DNA of 64,000 bases from Candidatus Gastranaerophilales bacterium (GTDB taxonomy: Bacteria; Cyanobacteriota; Vampirovibrionia; Gastranaerophilales; Gastranaerophilaceae), in assembly GCA_944327245.1 (NCBI GenBank), contig CALVHD010000005.1, positions 28,169 through 92,168 on the forward strand, in the 5' to 3' direction. The first letter of the stretch is position 1, and every line of letters begins with the position of its first letter. Made by a program: the position numbers and the translations under genes. Shown in pieces: positions 1-11,460 of this stretch. The notes beneath the pieces are model-generated. The model was not told where the DNA came from, searched no databases, and saw only the letters and a list, made by a program, of their open reading frames with translations.

Positions 1-1471
1 CTATAATATAGGCTTCTTTTTCATGGTGCTTTGCGTTCAAAACATTATGTTTAATGCCCATTTTCTTTAACAATCCTGATAAATATTCTGATTTTTCAAT
101 TGATATCGTGCCAACTAATGTAGGTCTGCCTATTTTTGCCATTTGCGCAATTTCACGAGCAACATATTCGTATTTTTTTGCTTTTGTTTTGTAAATTACA
201 TCAGGAAAATTTATTCTTCTATCCGGCTTATTTGTAGGTATTTGAGTTACCTGAAGATTATAAATTTTTCCAAATTCTGCTTCTTCAGTCATAGCAGTAC
301 CTGTCATGCCGGATAATTTCGGATATAATCTGAATAAATTTTGGAATGTAATTGAAGCCAAAGTTTGAGTTTCATCTTGGATTTTAACCCCTTCTTTTGC
401 TTCAATAGCTTGATGCAATCCGTCAGACCAGCGTCTGCCTTCCATGATACGACCGGTAAATTCATCAACAATCATAATTTGATTATTTTTTATAACATAA
501 TCAGTATCTTTTACAAAAAGCTCTTTTGCTTTTAGGGCTTGCAAAAGATGGTGAGCATATTGGGTTTTCATATCAAAAAGCTCATCAACATTCAGCAATT
601 CCTCAGCTTTTAACACGCCCTCTTCGGTAAAAATTATATTTTTATTTTTTTCATCAACTTCATAGTGTTTATTTTTTTCTAACAATGGCGCAATTTTTGC
701 CATTAGTTGATAAGTCTGAGCTGATTTTTCAAGACGACCGGAAATAATTAAAGGAGTTCTTGCTTCATCAATTAAAATTGAATCAACTTCATCAATAATA
801 GCGTAATTATAGGGTCTTTGAACAAGTGAATTAATATCAGACGCCATATTATCTCTTAAATAATCAAAGCCGAACTCGTTATTTGTTCCATATGTAATGT
901 CGCAGTTATATGCCTGTTTTTTGTTTTCATAACTGTTATATTCACCGCTTGACAATATAACGCCAACGGTTAAACCTAAAAACTCATAAATTTTTCCCAT
1001 CCAATCTCTGTCACGTTTTGCAAGATAATCATTAACAGTGATAACATGGACACCTTTTCCCGTAAGAGCATTTAAATAAGCAGGCAAGGTTGCAACTAAA
1101 GTTTTACCTTCACCTGTTCTCATTTCCGCTATATGACCATCATGGAGAAATATTCCGCCTATTAATTGAACATCAAAATGTCTTAAATTTAAAACTCTTT
1201 TTCCTGCTTCTCTGACTGTTGCAAAAGCATCAGGTAATATTTCATCAAGAGCTTGTTTTTCAAGAATTCTGTCTTGTTTAATATCTGATGAGGTGGGGCG
1301 TTTTGATAAAATTTCTCTAAATTCTTGTGTTTTAGCTTTTAATTGCTCATCAGTCAATTTAGAGTATTCTTCTTCAATTTCATTTATCCTATCAACGATA
1401 GGCATGATTTTATTGATTTTTCTAACATTAGGATCTTTAAAAATTTTAAGTAAAATATCAATTAAAGCCAT
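1..1471 (-). CDS. secA: SecA preprotein translocase ATPase (N-terminal 490 residues; 3' end outside window)
   Basis: SecA is the ATP-driven motor that pushes unfolded preproteins through SecYEG. The minus-strand frame is open from ATG at 1471 to the window edge, so the C-terminal part is missing. Visible are the N-terminal helix ([11 protein letters not shown]), Walker A MRTGEGKT at about residues 117-124, the Walker B/DEAD region [16 protein letters not shown], and the preprotein cross-linking region ending in [16 protein letters not shown] lies just upstream of the chosen ATG. It is divergent from ileS, with 150 bp between them. The family assignment is certain. Confidence 0.97.
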   Translation of the reverse strand, partial: MALIDILLKIFKDPNVRKINKIMPIVDRINEIEEEYSKLTDEQLKAKTQEFREILSKRPTSSDIKQDRILEKQALDEILPDAFATVREAGKRVLNLRHFDVQLIGGIFLHDGHIAEMRTGEGKTLVATLPAYLNALTGKGVHVITVNDYLAKRDRDWMGKIYEFLGLTVGVILSSGEYNSYENKKQAYNCDITYGTNNEFGFDYLRDNMASDINSLVQRPYNYAIIDEVDSILIDEARTPLIISGRLEKSAQTYQLMAKIAPLLEKNKHYEVDEKNKNIIFTEEGVLKAEELLNVDELFDMKTQYAHHLLQALKAKELFVKDTDYVIKNNQIMIVDEFTGRIMEGRRWSDGLHQAIEAKEGVKIQDETQTLASITFQNLFRLYPKLSGMTGTAMTEEAEFGKIYNLQVTQIPTNKPDRRINFPDVIYKTKAKKYEYVAREIAQMAKIGRPTLVGTISIEKSEYLSGLLKKMGIKHNVLNAKHHEKEAYII

Positions 1472-1581
1472 TAAATTCTCCTCAAGTCTTTAATAAGATT
1501 AATCCTATCACAAACAAAATAATAATTCATTAAGAAAGTAAGACAATTTATTATAAATTCACTTTATAAAACATTTTGTTG

Positions 1582-1587
1582 TATAAT
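1582..1587 (+). promoter_or_regulatory. -10 box of ileS-rubrerythrin promoter
   Basis: TATAAT lies 34 bp before the ileS start, with a weak -35 (TTCACT, 1558-1563) at 18 bp. AGAGG at 1612-1616 is the ribosome binding site. I looked for a T-box leader and saw no room for one in the 150-bp gap. Confidence 0.5.
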
Positions 1588-1621
1588 TTAATCATTCAAT
1601 ACTTACAATATAGAGGTTAAA

Positions 1622-4435
1622 ATGACAGAAGAAAAACAATTTAAAGATACCCTTAATCTTCCCAAAACTACTCTTGCAATGCGTGCAAACGCTGCAATTC
1701 GAGAAGTTGAAATTCAAAAATTTTGGAAAGAAAACAATATTTATGAAAAAATGCTTAAAAAAAACAATGGAAATAAAAGCTTTATTTTACATGACGGCCC
1801 TCCTTATCTAAGCTCAGATAAAATCCATATTGGGCATGCTTTAAATAAAATTTTAAAAGACATTGTTCTAAAATATAAAACTCAATTAGGATTTTATACT
1901 CCGTATGTACCTGGGTATGACGCCCATGGTCTTCCTATCGAAAACGCCGTTGTTAAAAACATTAAAGGTGGAAGAAGTGTTCTAACTCCACTAGAATTAA
2001 GACAAAAATGCAGAGAATTTGCTGCAAAAAACCTAAAAGGACAAGAAGAAAACTTCAAACGTCTTGGCGTTTTAGGAGATTGGGAACATCCATATTTAAC
2101 AATTGCGGCTGATTATGAAGCTCGTCAAGTTGAGCTATTTTGGCAAATGTACAAAAAGGGATATATTCAAAAAGGCTTAAAACCTGTTTACTGGTGTGCA
2201 AGCTGCGAAACAGCTTTAGCTGAAGCAGAAGTTGAATATAGTGATATTTCATCAGAATCCATTTATGTAAGATTTGAAATGAAAGATTATGAAAAACTTT
2301 ATCAAAAAGCAAATATTACTTCATCAAACAAACTATACTCAATAATTTGGACAACAACACCTTGGACAATTCCATCTAACCTTGGTATTTGTCTAAATGC
2401 AAGATATAACTATACAATTTTTGAATATCAAGAAAACAATTACTTTGTTGCAAGCGACCTTTTAGACACATTTTTAAAAGATGTTGAATGGGAAAACATT
2501 AAAAAACTGGGCGAATTAAAAGGTTCAGATTTTGAATATTTTAAAGCAAAACACCCTCTATATAATAAAGACTCTCTTTTGATTTTAGGTGAACACGTTA
2601 CTTTGGACGCCGGTACAGGCTCAGTTCATACTGCTCCAGGTCATGGTCTTGAAGACTGGGAAGTTGGTCAAAAATACGGTCTTGAAACATTCTCTCCTTT
2701 TGATTCTAAAGGATGTTGGACAGATGAAGTGGAAGATTTAAAGGGTGTTCCTTATTATAAAGGCAATAAGATTGTAATTGACAGATTAAAAGAAAAAGGT
2801 GCATTAATCAAATCACAAGAAATTATGCACTCATATCCTCACTGCTGGAGATGCAAAAATCCTGTAATGTACCGTTCTACTCCTCAATGGTTCGTAAAAG
2901 TTTCAATGTTTAAAGATAATGTCTTAGATAACATTAAAAAAGTAGACTGGTTCCCATCATCAGGCGAAAAAAGAATTTCAAACATGGTTGAAAACCGCTC
3001 AGAATGGTGTATTTCAAGGCAGCGCGCTTGGGGCGTACCTATTCCGATTTTATATTGCAAAAAATGCAAAAAACCAATCATCAACGACGAAACAATTAAA
3101 TTAATCTCAGAAAAATTCAAAAATGAATCATCTGATGCTTGGGTAAAATATGAAGCTAAAGATTTCTTACCGGAAAACTACAAATGCGAATGCGGCTGTG
3201 ATGAATTTGAAAAAGAAAATGACATCATGGATGTATGGTTTGACTCAGGTGCTTCTTGGGATGCTGTTGTTAAAGCAAGAAAAGACGAATTTCAAACAGA
3301 CGGCAGCCCTGTAATACCTGTTGATATGTACTTAGAAGGCTCAGATCAACACAGAGGCTGGTTCCAATCATCTTTATTAATTGCAAGCGCAACGGATAAC
3401 ACTGCCCCATACAAATCAGTTTTAACCCATGGGTTTGTACTTGACGGCGAAGGTCGAAAAATGTCTAAATCTTTAGGCAATATCGTTGCTCCGCAAGAAG
3501 TAATTAAAGTCTATGGTGCTGATGTATTAAGACTTTGGGCGGCAAGCGTTGACTATAGAAATGACGTTAAAATCGGCGATAATCTAATCAAACAGCTTGT
3601 TGAAGTGTTCAAAAAAACAAGAAACACTATAAGATTTTTACTTGGAAATTTATACGATTTTGACCCTAAAAAAGATTATGTTGAATATGATAATCTTGAA
3701 GAAATTGATAAATTTGCCCTATCAAGACTTGCTCAATTAATTAAAAATGTTGATAGCGCATTTGAAACATATGAATTTTATAAATATTTCCAACACTTAC
3801 AAAACTTTGCAAGCACTGATTTAAGTTCATTCTATCTTGATATTGTAAAAGACAGATTATACACTCAAGGTAAAAAATCTCTATCAAGAAGAGCATGTCA
3901 AACTGTTATGTATGAAATATTGCATACTTTAATCAGTATTTTGGTTCCTGTTATGCCACATCAAGCAGAAGACATTTGGCAAAACATGCCTGAAAATCAA
4001 AAAGAATATAAATCAGCTCTTTTAACCCCTTGGGCAAAAGTTAAAGAGGAATGGATTAACGAAAGTCTTGATGAAGAATTTTCAAAACTCCTTAAAACAA
4101 GAGAGATTGTTTCAAAAGCAATTGAACCTCTTCGTTCATCAGATCCTAAAATTATCGGTTCATCTCTTGAAGCAGATATTATTATCGCCTCAAACGACAA
4201 AGAAAAAACTATGCTTTTAGACAAATATTCTAAACTTTTGGGTGATTTATATATTGTATCTCATGTGTACACTTCAAATGAAAATAATTCAGAAATCCTA
4301 AACGAATATTCTCAAGACGGCTACACCGTTAAAGTATTAAAAGCAAAAGGCGAAAAATGCGCTCGTTGCTGGAAATATAGAGAATTAAACGAAGATGGTA
4401 TCTGTAAAGATTGTGATAATGCTATAAAGGAGTAA
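1622..4435 (+). CDS. ileS: Isoleucyl-tRNA synthetase
   Basis: Charges tRNA-Ile with isoleucine in the cytoplasm and edits misactivated valine. The 937-residue length is typical for bacterial IleS. Class I signatures are present: HIGH at residues 69-72 (in [11 protein letters not shown]) and KMSKS at 613-617. The editing domain lies between them ([12 protein letters not shown], then [14 protein letters not shown]). A C-terminal zinc knuckle ([19 protein letters not shown], around residue 912) is of the type found in bacterial IleS. Only 2 bp separate its stop from the rubrerythrin ATG, so the two genes are probably cotranscribed. Confidence 0.97.
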   Translation: MTEEKQFKDTLNLPKTTLAMRANAAIREVEIQKFWKENNIYEKMLKKNNGNKSFILHDGPPYLSSDKIHIGHALNKILKDIVLKYKTQLGFYTPYVPGYDAHGLPIENAVVKNIKGGRSVLTPLELRQKCREFAAKNLKGQEENFKRLGVLGDWEHPYLTIAADYEARQVELFWQMYKKGYIQKGLKPVYWCASCETALAEAEVEYSDISSESIYVRFEMKDYEKLYQKANITSSNKLYSIIWTTTPWTIPSNLGICLNARYNYTIFEYQENNYFVASDLLDTFLKDVEWENIKKLGELKGSDFEYFKAKHPLYNKDSLLILGEHVTLDAGTGSVHTAPGHGLEDWEVGQKYGLETFSPFDSKGCWTDEVEDLKGVPYYKGNKIVIDRLKEKGALIKSQEIMHSYPHCWRCKNPVMYRSTPQWFVKVSMFKDNVLDNIKKVDWFPSSGEKRISNMVENRSEWCISRQRAWGVPIPILYCKKCKKPIINDETIKLISEKFKNESSDAWVKYEAKDFLPENYKCECGCDEFEKENDIMDVWFDSGASWDAVVKARKDEFQTDGSPVIPVDMYLEGSDQHRGWFQSSLLIASATDNTAPYKSVLTHGFVLDGEGRKMSKSLGNIVAPQEVIKVYGADVLRLWAASVDYRNDVKIGDNLIKQLVEVFKKTRNTIRFLLGNLYDFDPKKDYVEYDNLEEIDKFALSRLAQLIKNVDSAFETYEFYKYFQHLQNFASTDLSSFYLDIVKDRLYTQGKKSLSRRACQTVMYEILHTLISILVPVMPHQAEDIWQNMPENQKEYKSALLTPWAKVKEEWINESLDEEFSKLLKTREIVSKAIEPLRSSDPKIIGSSLEADIIIASNDKEKTMLLDKYSKLLGDLYIVSHVYTSNENNSEILNEYSQDGYTVKVLKAKGEKCARCWKYRELNEDGICKDCDNAIKE

Positions 4436-4437
4436 AG

Positions 4438-4980
4438 ATGAAAGATTTAAAAGGAACTCAAACAGAAAAAAATTTATGGGCAGCATTTGCCGGCGAATCT
4501 CAAGCAAGAAACAAATACACTTATTATTCATCTAAAGCCAAGAAAGAAGGCTATGTTCAAATGGCACAAATTTTTGAAAATACTGCCAACAACGAAAAAG
4601 AACATGCAAAACTTTGGTTTAAAATTTTATCAGGCGGTTCTATTAAATCAACCGAAGAAAATCTAAAAGACTGCATTCAAGGTGAAAACTACGAACATAC
4701 TTCAATGTATCCTGAGTTTGCCCGCATAGCAGATGAAGAAGGCTTTAATGAAATAGCAAGACTATTTAGAGGTGTTGCAACAATAGAAAGCCATCATGAA
4801 GAACGCTATAAAAAACTTCTTGAAAATCTAAAAAACAATGAAGTTTTCAAAAAAGAGGAAAAACAAACTTGGGAGTGTGCTAACTGCGGATTTGTTTTAG
4901 GTGGCAAAGAAGCACCGGAGGTTTGCCCTGTTTGTGCTCACCCTAAGGCATACTTTTTTATTAAAGAAAATAATTTTTAA
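4438..4980 (+). CDS. rbr: Rubrerythrin
   Basis: Non-heme diiron peroxidase that reduces hydrogen peroxide in anaerobes. The N-terminal four-helix ferritin-like domain carries the iron ligands in [19 protein letters not shown] and IESHHEERY. The C-terminal rubredoxin domain has the two iron-binding knuckles CANCGF and CPVCAHPK near residues 146-165. The 180-residue length is typical of the family. AAAGGAG, overlapping the end of ileS, serves as ribosome binding site. Its presence fits an anaerobic lifestyle; the coupling to ileS looks like simple operon sharing. Confidence 0.95.
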   Translation: MKDLKGTQTEKNLWAAFAGESQARNKYTYYSSKAKKEGYVQMAQIFENTANNEKEHAKLWFKILSGGSIKSTEENLKDCIQGENYEHTSMYPEFARIADEEGFNEIARLFRGVATIESHHEERYKKLLENLKNNEVFKKEEKQTWECANCGFVLGGKEAPEVCPVCAHPKAYFFIKENNF

Positions 4981-4981
4981 A

Positions 4982-5007
4982 GCCTTATTAAAACAAATTC
5001 ATAAGGC
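4982..5007 (+). other. Hairpin after rubrerythrin
   Basis: GCCTTAT (4982-4988) pairs with ATAAGGC (5001-5007) across a 12-nt loop immediately after the stop codon. No T-run follows, so it may be an mRNA 3'-end stabiliser rather than a terminator. Confidence 0.35.
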
Positions 5008-5095
5008 AAATATACATAACTTTTTATAATCATATTAAAAAAATACAATCAAAAACCGGAAAAAAGAATCCAAAAAAGATTGAATACAATAAATT

Positions 5096-5138
5096 AATAT
5101 AATCGATTTTAAAATTTTAAAATCGATTATATTTTACA
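5096..5138 (+). terminator. Perfect 38-bp palindrome, probable terminator
   Basis: 5096-5133 is a perfect dyad centred between 5114 and 5115 (outer half reads ATAATCGATTTTAAAA). A short T-run follows. It lies 115 bp after rubrerythrin and 53 bp before the next gene. The stem is AT-rich, so a protein-binding dyad is an alternative. Confidence 0.45.
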
Positions 5139-5186
5139 AAAATTTACAGGTTTGAGATATAACAGTAAATTAAGTAAAATTGAAAT

Positions 5187-7193
5187 ATGCAAAAATACTT
5201 AAATATAATTCTTGCCTCCCTATTGGCATTGGCAATATTAATATCATTTGCATTTTTTAAACTCCATCAGGAAAAAAAATGGCAAAAATTTTATTCTCAA
5301 GGAATGTCTTTTTATAATCAGCAAAAATATCAAGATGCATATTATAATTTTTCAAAGATAAGCCGTTTTTCAAAATTTTATGAGTTATCTTTATTAAAAG
5401 AATTTCAATGTGCAAATAATTTACAAGACAAAAAAACCGCACATAAAAAAATAAAAGAATTAATAAAACTCACCAAAAATAAAAACCTAAGACCCTATGT
5501 ATTATATAACGAAGCAAATTTGAGCAATGAACTAAAAACAAATTCTAAAAATCAACTTCAAAAAAAATATAATTATATTCAAAAAAACTATCCTGATAGT
5601 GATTTTGCAATTGCAAGCGGTTATAAACTTGCTCAAATTCTAAAAGAAACAAAACCTCTTCAAGCCAAAGAAAAATATATAGAATATCTTACTTATGCAC
5701 CAAACGGCAAATTTGCACTCAATTCTCTTGATGAAGTAATAAAGCTCAAAATAAACCTTTCAAAAGACGACTGGGATGTTATTTCATATGCATATCAACA
5801 AAACAACAAATACAATGAAGCAATAAAAGCTTACGAAAATGCAAGTTTTTCTAAAAATTGGGCAAATATTGCCCAATGTTATAAAAAACTAAATCAATTT
5901 GAAAAAGAAAAACAAATTATTTTAAAAGGACTTGATTTAAAAGTAAGCGCAACAGAAGAAAAAGAAATCAGCAATCAAATAGACAGATTAATTTCAATAA
6001 CTAATGCCAATAAAATTGCAACTTTGCAAGATTTATACACAAAATATGCCGATTCATACATCCACCCAACTGTTGTGTATATGTTAGCAGAATCAAGCAC
6101 TTCAATTCGTGCAATTAAACTTTATGAACTGATAATGAATAAATATCCGACATCAATCTGGGCTTCAAATTCAATGTGGGAAGTATTCTGGTATAACTAT
6201 CAACAAAAAAGATACAGAACTTGTGAACAACTCGCAAAAGCACATACCGAAATTTATTTTAATTCAATAGACGCCCCTCGAGTTGCATATTGGTACGGAA
6301 AAGCATTACTGAAAGAGAAAAAAACCAAACAAGCAAGGGATACTTTTTACTCTGTCATTAACAACTATCCTTTGAGTTATTATTCCTTTTTGTCAGCAAG
6401 ACAGTTAAAAATGTCAAAAGCCAAAAAACTTATAATCAAAAAACCGATTACAACATATAATATAAATTCCATAAATAAACAACTTTTTAAAGACGATTTC
6501 CTTCTAACACTAGCAAACAATAACGACTACAACACAATTGAAGATTTAAAAATTAACAATGAATTTATTAAATCTTGGGTAGCCTATAAAAAAGAAAGCT
6601 ATCCCAAGTCAATTAATCTTACAAAAAATGAACTAATGGAAAAATATGTTATTGAACAAGATAAAAAAGATGAACAAAAAACTCAAAAGTTATCTTTTTC
6701 TGATTATAAATTAAAATTAATGTATCCTATATTATTTGAAGACATTATTAATGACTACTCTAAAGATTATAAATTAAGCCCTTACTTATTTTTAAGCTTA
6801 ATAAGAGAAGAGAGCCATTTTGATAAAAATGCACAGAGTCCGGTTGGAGCAACAGGATTAAGTCAATTAATGATTTCAACCGCCAATTTTATTGAAAAAA
6901 AATCCATTTCAAAAGAAACGCTTTTAAATGAGTACGAAAATATAAAAATCGGCATGAAATATTTTCGTTATTTAACCGATTATTACAAAGGAAATGATTA
7001 TCTTGCTATTTTAGCATATAATGCAGGACCCGGAAATATAGATAAATGGTTAAATAATCCTAACATTTCTTCAAACGAATTAGATGTTTTTATTGAAAAC
7101 ATACCATATTTAGAAACCAAAAATTATATTAAAAAAATACTCTCATCATATTGGGCGTATATAAATATTTATTCATATAAAATTAAAACATAA
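5187..7193 (+). CDS. TPR-containing soluble lytic transglycosylase (Slt family)
   Basis: Cleaves the MurNAc-GlcNAc bond of peptidoglycan with formation of 1,6-anhydro ends. A signal anchor covers residues 5-24 (IILASLLALAILISFAF). A long alpha-helical TPR-like region follows (about 35-400; YQDAYYNFSKI, YNEAIKAYENA, KQARDTFYSVI). The C-terminal SLT domain spans about 515-650, with catalytic Glu at residue 542 in IREESHFD, then GATGLSQLM and LAYNAGPGNIDKW. Domain order and 668 residues match Slt70-like enzymes. It should act in the periplasm. No strong Shine-Dalgarno is visible before the ATG. Confidence 0.9.
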   Translation: MQKYLNIILASLLALAILISFAFFKLHQEKKWQKFYSQGMSFYNQQKYQDAYYNFSKISRFSKFYELSLLKEFQCANNLQDKKTAHKKIKELIKLTKNKNLRPYVLYNEANLSNELKTNSKNQLQKKYNYIQKNYPDSDFAIASGYKLAQILKETKPLQAKEKYIEYLTYAPNGKFALNSLDEVIKLKINLSKDDWDVISYAYQQNNKYNEAIKAYENASFSKNWANIAQCYKKLNQFEKEKQIILKGLDLKVSATEEKEISNQIDRLISITNANKIATLQDLYTKYADSYIHPTVVYMLAESSTSIRAIKLYELIMNKYPTSIWASNSMWEVFWYNYQQKRYRTCEQLAKAHTEIYFNSIDAPRVAYWYGKALLKEKKTKQARDTFYSVINNYPLSYYSFLSARQLKMSKAKKLIIKKPITTYNINSINKQLFKDDFLLTLANNNDYNTIEDLKINNEFIKSWVAYKKESYPKSINLTKNELMEKYVIEQDKKDEQKTQKLSFSDYKLKLMYPILFEDIINDYSKDYKLSPYLFLSLIREESHFDKNAQSPVGATGLSQLMISTANFIEKKSISKETLLNEYENIKIGMKYFRYLTDYYKGNDYLAILAYNAGPGNIDKWLNNPNISSNELDVFIENIPYLETKNYIKKILSSYWAYINIYSYKIKT

Positions 7194-7223
7194 AACCTGA
7201 TAATATTATCAGGTTTTATGTTT
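7186..7223. terminator. Bidirectional terminator, perfect 38-bp palindrome
   Basis: The dyad is perfect (half-site AAACATAAAACCTGATAAT) and overlaps the stop codon of the lytic transglycosylase. It sits between two convergent genes and has T-rich flanks on both sides, so it can terminate both transcripts. Confidence 0.75.
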
Positions 7224-7263
7224 ATATTCCCACTTTATGCTTTATGTTTTATCGGTCAACAGT

Positions 7264-8406
7264 TTATTTTTTTTCTTCTGTTTTTTCTGATTTTTCTTCT
7301 TTAGTTTGTTCAGCTTTTGCTGTATCTTGCGCGGGTTGTTGAGCATTATCAAACTTAGCTATAGTTTCATTAGCTACAGCTTTTATAGCTTCATCGTTTG
7401 ATTTTAAAGATTCGGCCAAAATTTGTTTTACATTTTCCGCATCTTGAGGTTCAGCAACATATTGTAGAGCTTGAATTGCAGCAACCTTAACTTCAGGTCT
7501 AGAATCATTGTTGATTACATTAACGATTTCGTTAAATCCAACTAAATCATTTAAGCCTAACGGTGCAATTGGCTGCTCACCGTTTGCTTTTTGAGTTTCG
7601 ATATATTGATTTAATTCATCTCTTTGAAGTTTTTGAATCATTGCTAATGTGTATAAAGCAAAGATTCTGTTTTTATTTGCTTTATCTCTTGGAGATAATT
7701 GTTCAGATAAAGCCTCTTCTTCAGGTGTTAATTTTTCGCCTTTTGTTATTTTTTCCGCAACAGCAATTTGTTTATCTGTCGGGCCTTCAAGATTGCTTGT
7801 ATCTTCTTTAATTACATCAACCAAAGCATTCATGATTGGTTCAGAAACAACTTGTAGCGCAACCTTTGGATCATCTTGAGCATAAGAAGCTATCTTGTTA
7901 ATTGCATCTGCTTTTTTATCAGCATCTGCATCTTTTAATTGTTGAACCAATTCATCTGTATTAATTGTTGCAGGAACCTCTTGAGGGGCTGCAGTTTCAA
8001 CTTGAGGTTGAGCTTGTTGAACTTGCTCTTGAGTTTGTCCTTGAGGTTGTATTTGTTGAGCAGTCAGAGCTGCTTGAGGTTGGCTCATAACACTTTCAGG
8101 CATTGCTTGAGGAGCCGGAGCCACTAAATTTTGTGTCATATCAGCTTGTATCGGTTGTGCAACAGGTTGTTGTGCTACAGGATTTTGCATCGGCATGTAT
8201 TGTTGATATGCATCCGGCATTGCCTGTTGTTGATATGCTGATGTTTGAGGTATTTGATATAATGAATTTTGATAATTATATGGAGCAGTTTGAGCACCTG
8301 TTTGAGGTGTTGAACCATAAGCCGTCGGATTATATATGTTAATGCTTACTGCGTTTGCTCCCCCCGCTTGCGGGTATAATTGTTGAGCATTTGTGGGTTG
8401 AATCAT
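7264..8406 (-). CDS. HEAT-repeat-like protein with Q/P-rich N-terminus and NAVSINIY tag
   Basis: Function not recognised. Residues 1-145 are low complexity (Gln, Pro, Ala, Tyr) and probably disordered. They begin with a short conserved-looking stretch, GANAVSINIYNPTAYG, which recurs in the neighbour at 8943-9662. Residues 150-350 are Ala/Leu-rich helical repeats resembling HEAT units (KADAINKIASYAQDDPKVAL, RPEVKVAAIQALQYVAEPQD, AIKAVANETIAKF). The tail is Lys/Glu-rich. No signal peptide or membrane segment is visible, so a cytoplasmic scaffold is the simplest reading. AGGAG lies before the ATG. Confidence 0.75.
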   Translation of the reverse strand: MIQPTNAQQLYPQAGGANAVSINIYNPTAYGSTPQTGAQTAPYNYQNSLYQIPQTSAYQQQAMPDAYQQYMPMQNPVAQQPVAQPIQADMTQNLVAPAPQAMPESVMSQPQAALTAQQIQPQGQTQEQVQQAQPQVETAAPQEVPATINTDELVQQLKDADADKKADAINKIASYAQDDPKVALQVVSEPIMNALVDVIKEDTSNLEGPTDKQIAVAEKITKGEKLTPEEEALSEQLSPRDKANKNRIFALYTLAMIQKLQRDELNQYIETQKANGEQPIAPLGLNDLVGFNEIVNVINNDSRPEVKVAAIQALQYVAEPQDAENVKQILAESLKSNDEAIKAVANETIAKFDNAQQPAQDTAKAEQTKEEKSEKTEEKK

Positions 8407-8508
8407 CTAGTTCTCCTTTTTGTGTAATCTCCACACGTACCTTACAACACATGTGAATTTAATAAATTGCTATCAATTTTACTTTTCTTAACATTTTTTA
8501 AAATCATC

Positions 8509-8940
8509 TTACTTTAAATAATCTGTCCTTTCAAATATGCCCGAAGAATTTTTAATAAAATCCCATCCTTCCACTAGCGCCAATGCAACAGTGGAAACCG
8601 TAGAAACAACTTTATTTTTAGATAAAATCGCACCTAGGCTAAATACAAAATTAGGAACATAACGGGCACCTGCAGAAACAAGACCTTTACAATAGCCTTT
8701 TATTCGACCGTATGTTTCATTTATACTGCCCATAAAGTTGTTTTTTAGTAACCAATTTTTTCTTTGAGCATCTTTATATGAAACTCTTTCAGATTTTTGC
8801 GAACCCAGTGAAGTCTCAATAAAAGTATCTGCTGAGGATTTTGCATATTCATTGTTAGAAGCTAAAACAGCAGTCTTGTGCATATCTCTTAAACAAGAGA
8901 ACAAACTTAAACCACCTGCTGTTTTTGATATTATTGTCAT
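8509..8940 (-). CDS. Hypothetical protein, 143 residues
   Basis: Not recognised. It begins MTIISKTAGGLSLFSCL. The middle is charged, and residues 85-130 are mildly hydrophobic (YVPNFVFSLGAILS, VVSTVSTVALALVEGW), possibly amphipathic or one membrane-associated hairpin. Its ATG lies 2 bp after the stop of the HEAT-like gene at 8943-9662, so it is the second gene of that unit and probably works with it. The coding call rests on operon spacing and sensible composition. Confidence 0.6.
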   Translation of the reverse strand: MTIISKTAGGLSLFSCLRDMHKTAVLASNNEYAKSSADTFIETSLGSQKSERVSYKDAQRKNWLLKNNFMGSINETYGRIKGYCKGLVSAGARYVPNFVFSLGAILSKNKVVSTVSTVALALVEGWDFIKNSSGIFERTDYLK

Positions 8941-8942
8941 TT

Positions 8943-9662
8943 TTATTTACCTTGTTTTACTTCTATCGAATCAGGTGCGGACATTTTCAAAAGTATTTCT
9001 GAAATTAATGACTGTTCTTCACCTGTTTTATCTTTATTTTCACTTTGTAATTGTTTCAAAATTTGAACTGTTTCGTCATTACCAACACTATATCCTAATT
9101 GCATTGTTACTAAACCTAAAAATCTAACCGTTGAAGACGGATCTTTTAGAATTTTATTTAACAACGGAATTAAGCTTGGATTGTCTTTTCGATTTTCATC
9201 TTCTTTAAATCTTTGCATAACATCTTTGGCGGCAATTAAACGAACTTTAGGATTTGAATCATTTAAATAATTTTCCAAAGATTTAATATAATCATCCGTC
9301 AAAGGAACAATTGTCTTTGTTTCTTCATCTTTTTTATTGTCTTCATTCGTTTTTTCTGTTTCATTATTTGGAGTTTTGCCGACTAAATTTGTTGGATTTT
9401 GAGAGTTCAGAGAATTACTGTTTGGTAAAGTTGCATTTTGGTTAAACATATTATTATAATTTGCAGGATACAAAGGCAAATTTGGATTAATATTTTGACC
9501 ATACATCGGATAATATCCCTGACTTTGAATTGGATTTGCAGCACAAGCCGCCCCTTGTCCGTATGCTTGAGGTGAATAAATATTTATACTGACTGCATTC
9601 GGTCCTTGATTAGGAACTTGAGTCGAACTTTGAGAAACAGAATTTAGCGGATATTGTTGCAT
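8943..9662 (-). CDS. HEAT-repeat-like protein with NAVSINIY tag
   Basis: Relative of the protein at 7264-8406. It has the same N-terminal stretch (GPNAVSINIYSPQAYG, residues 22-37), then an Asn/Gln/Tyr-rich linker, then HEAT-like helical repeats at about 120-225 (SLENYLNDSNPKVRLIAAKD, ILKDPSSTVRFLGLVTMQL). It has 239 residues and no signal peptide. It is divergent from gatB and is probably the first gene of a unit with 8509-8940. Function unknown; the repeats suggest a protein-binding role. Confidence 0.72.
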   Translation of the reverse strand: MQQYPLNSVSQSSTQVPNQGPNAVSINIYSPQAYGQGAACAANPIQSQGYYPMYGQNINPNLPLYPANYNNMFNQNATLPNSNSLNSQNPTNLVGKTPNNETEKTNEDNKKDEETKTIVPLTDDYIKSLENYLNDSNPKVRLIAAKDVMQRFKEDENRKDNPSLIPLLNKILKDPSSTVRFLGLVTMQLGYSVGNDETVQILKQLQSENKDKTGEEQSLISEILLKMSAPDSIEVKQGK

Positions 9663-9809
9663 AACATTTCCCTATTATACCTCACATAATATAAAAAACA
9701 TTTTTATATAAAAAATTGCTCAAGGCTTTAAAAAATATTAAGAATAAATAAATCCAATAAATATATTTATGATAAAATTATATCAAAGTCAAAATTCCAA
9801 GGAGATAAA

Positions 9810-11264
<1,455 letters not shown>

Positions 11265-11339
11265 TTTGTTTGTTATATAATTCCTTTGTTGATGTTCTGT
11301 AGCAATTTCGCAACAGAAGCAAATATGACAATTAAATAT

Positions 11340-11425
11340 GCCGATGTGGCGAAATTGGTAGACGCACCAGACTCAAAATCTGGCGTGGTTCACCCCACGT
11401 GCCGGTTCGACTCCGGCCATCGGCA
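11340..11425 (+). tRNA. tRNA-Leu (anticodon CAA)
   Basis: An 86-nt class II tRNA. Acceptor arm GCCGATG/CATCGGC pairs fully, with discriminator A at 11425. The anticodon stem CCAGA/TCTGG encloses loop CTCAAAA, giving anticodon CAA, which reads UUG. The long variable arm (CGTGG...CCACG) is typical of tRNA-Leu, and the T-arm contains GGTTCGACTCC. The CCA tail is not encoded. An intrinsic terminator follows directly. Confidence 0.97.
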
Positions 11426-11429
11426 AATA

Positions 11430-11457
11430 AAAAATCTCCCAACAAGGGAGATTTTTT
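11430..11457. terminator. Intrinsic terminator after tRNA-Leu (bidirectional)
   Basis: AAAATCTCCC (11431-11440), loop AACAA, GGGAGATTTT (11446-11455), then T-run. The A-run on the other side lets it also end the minus-strand repeat-protein gene that stops at 11461. Confidence 0.85.
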
Positions 11458-11460
11458 ATA

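Noticed and set aside
1472..1621. T-box riboswitch upstream of ileS
   Set aside because: The 150-bp gap contains a promoter only about 40 bp from the start and no T-box sequence or long leader.
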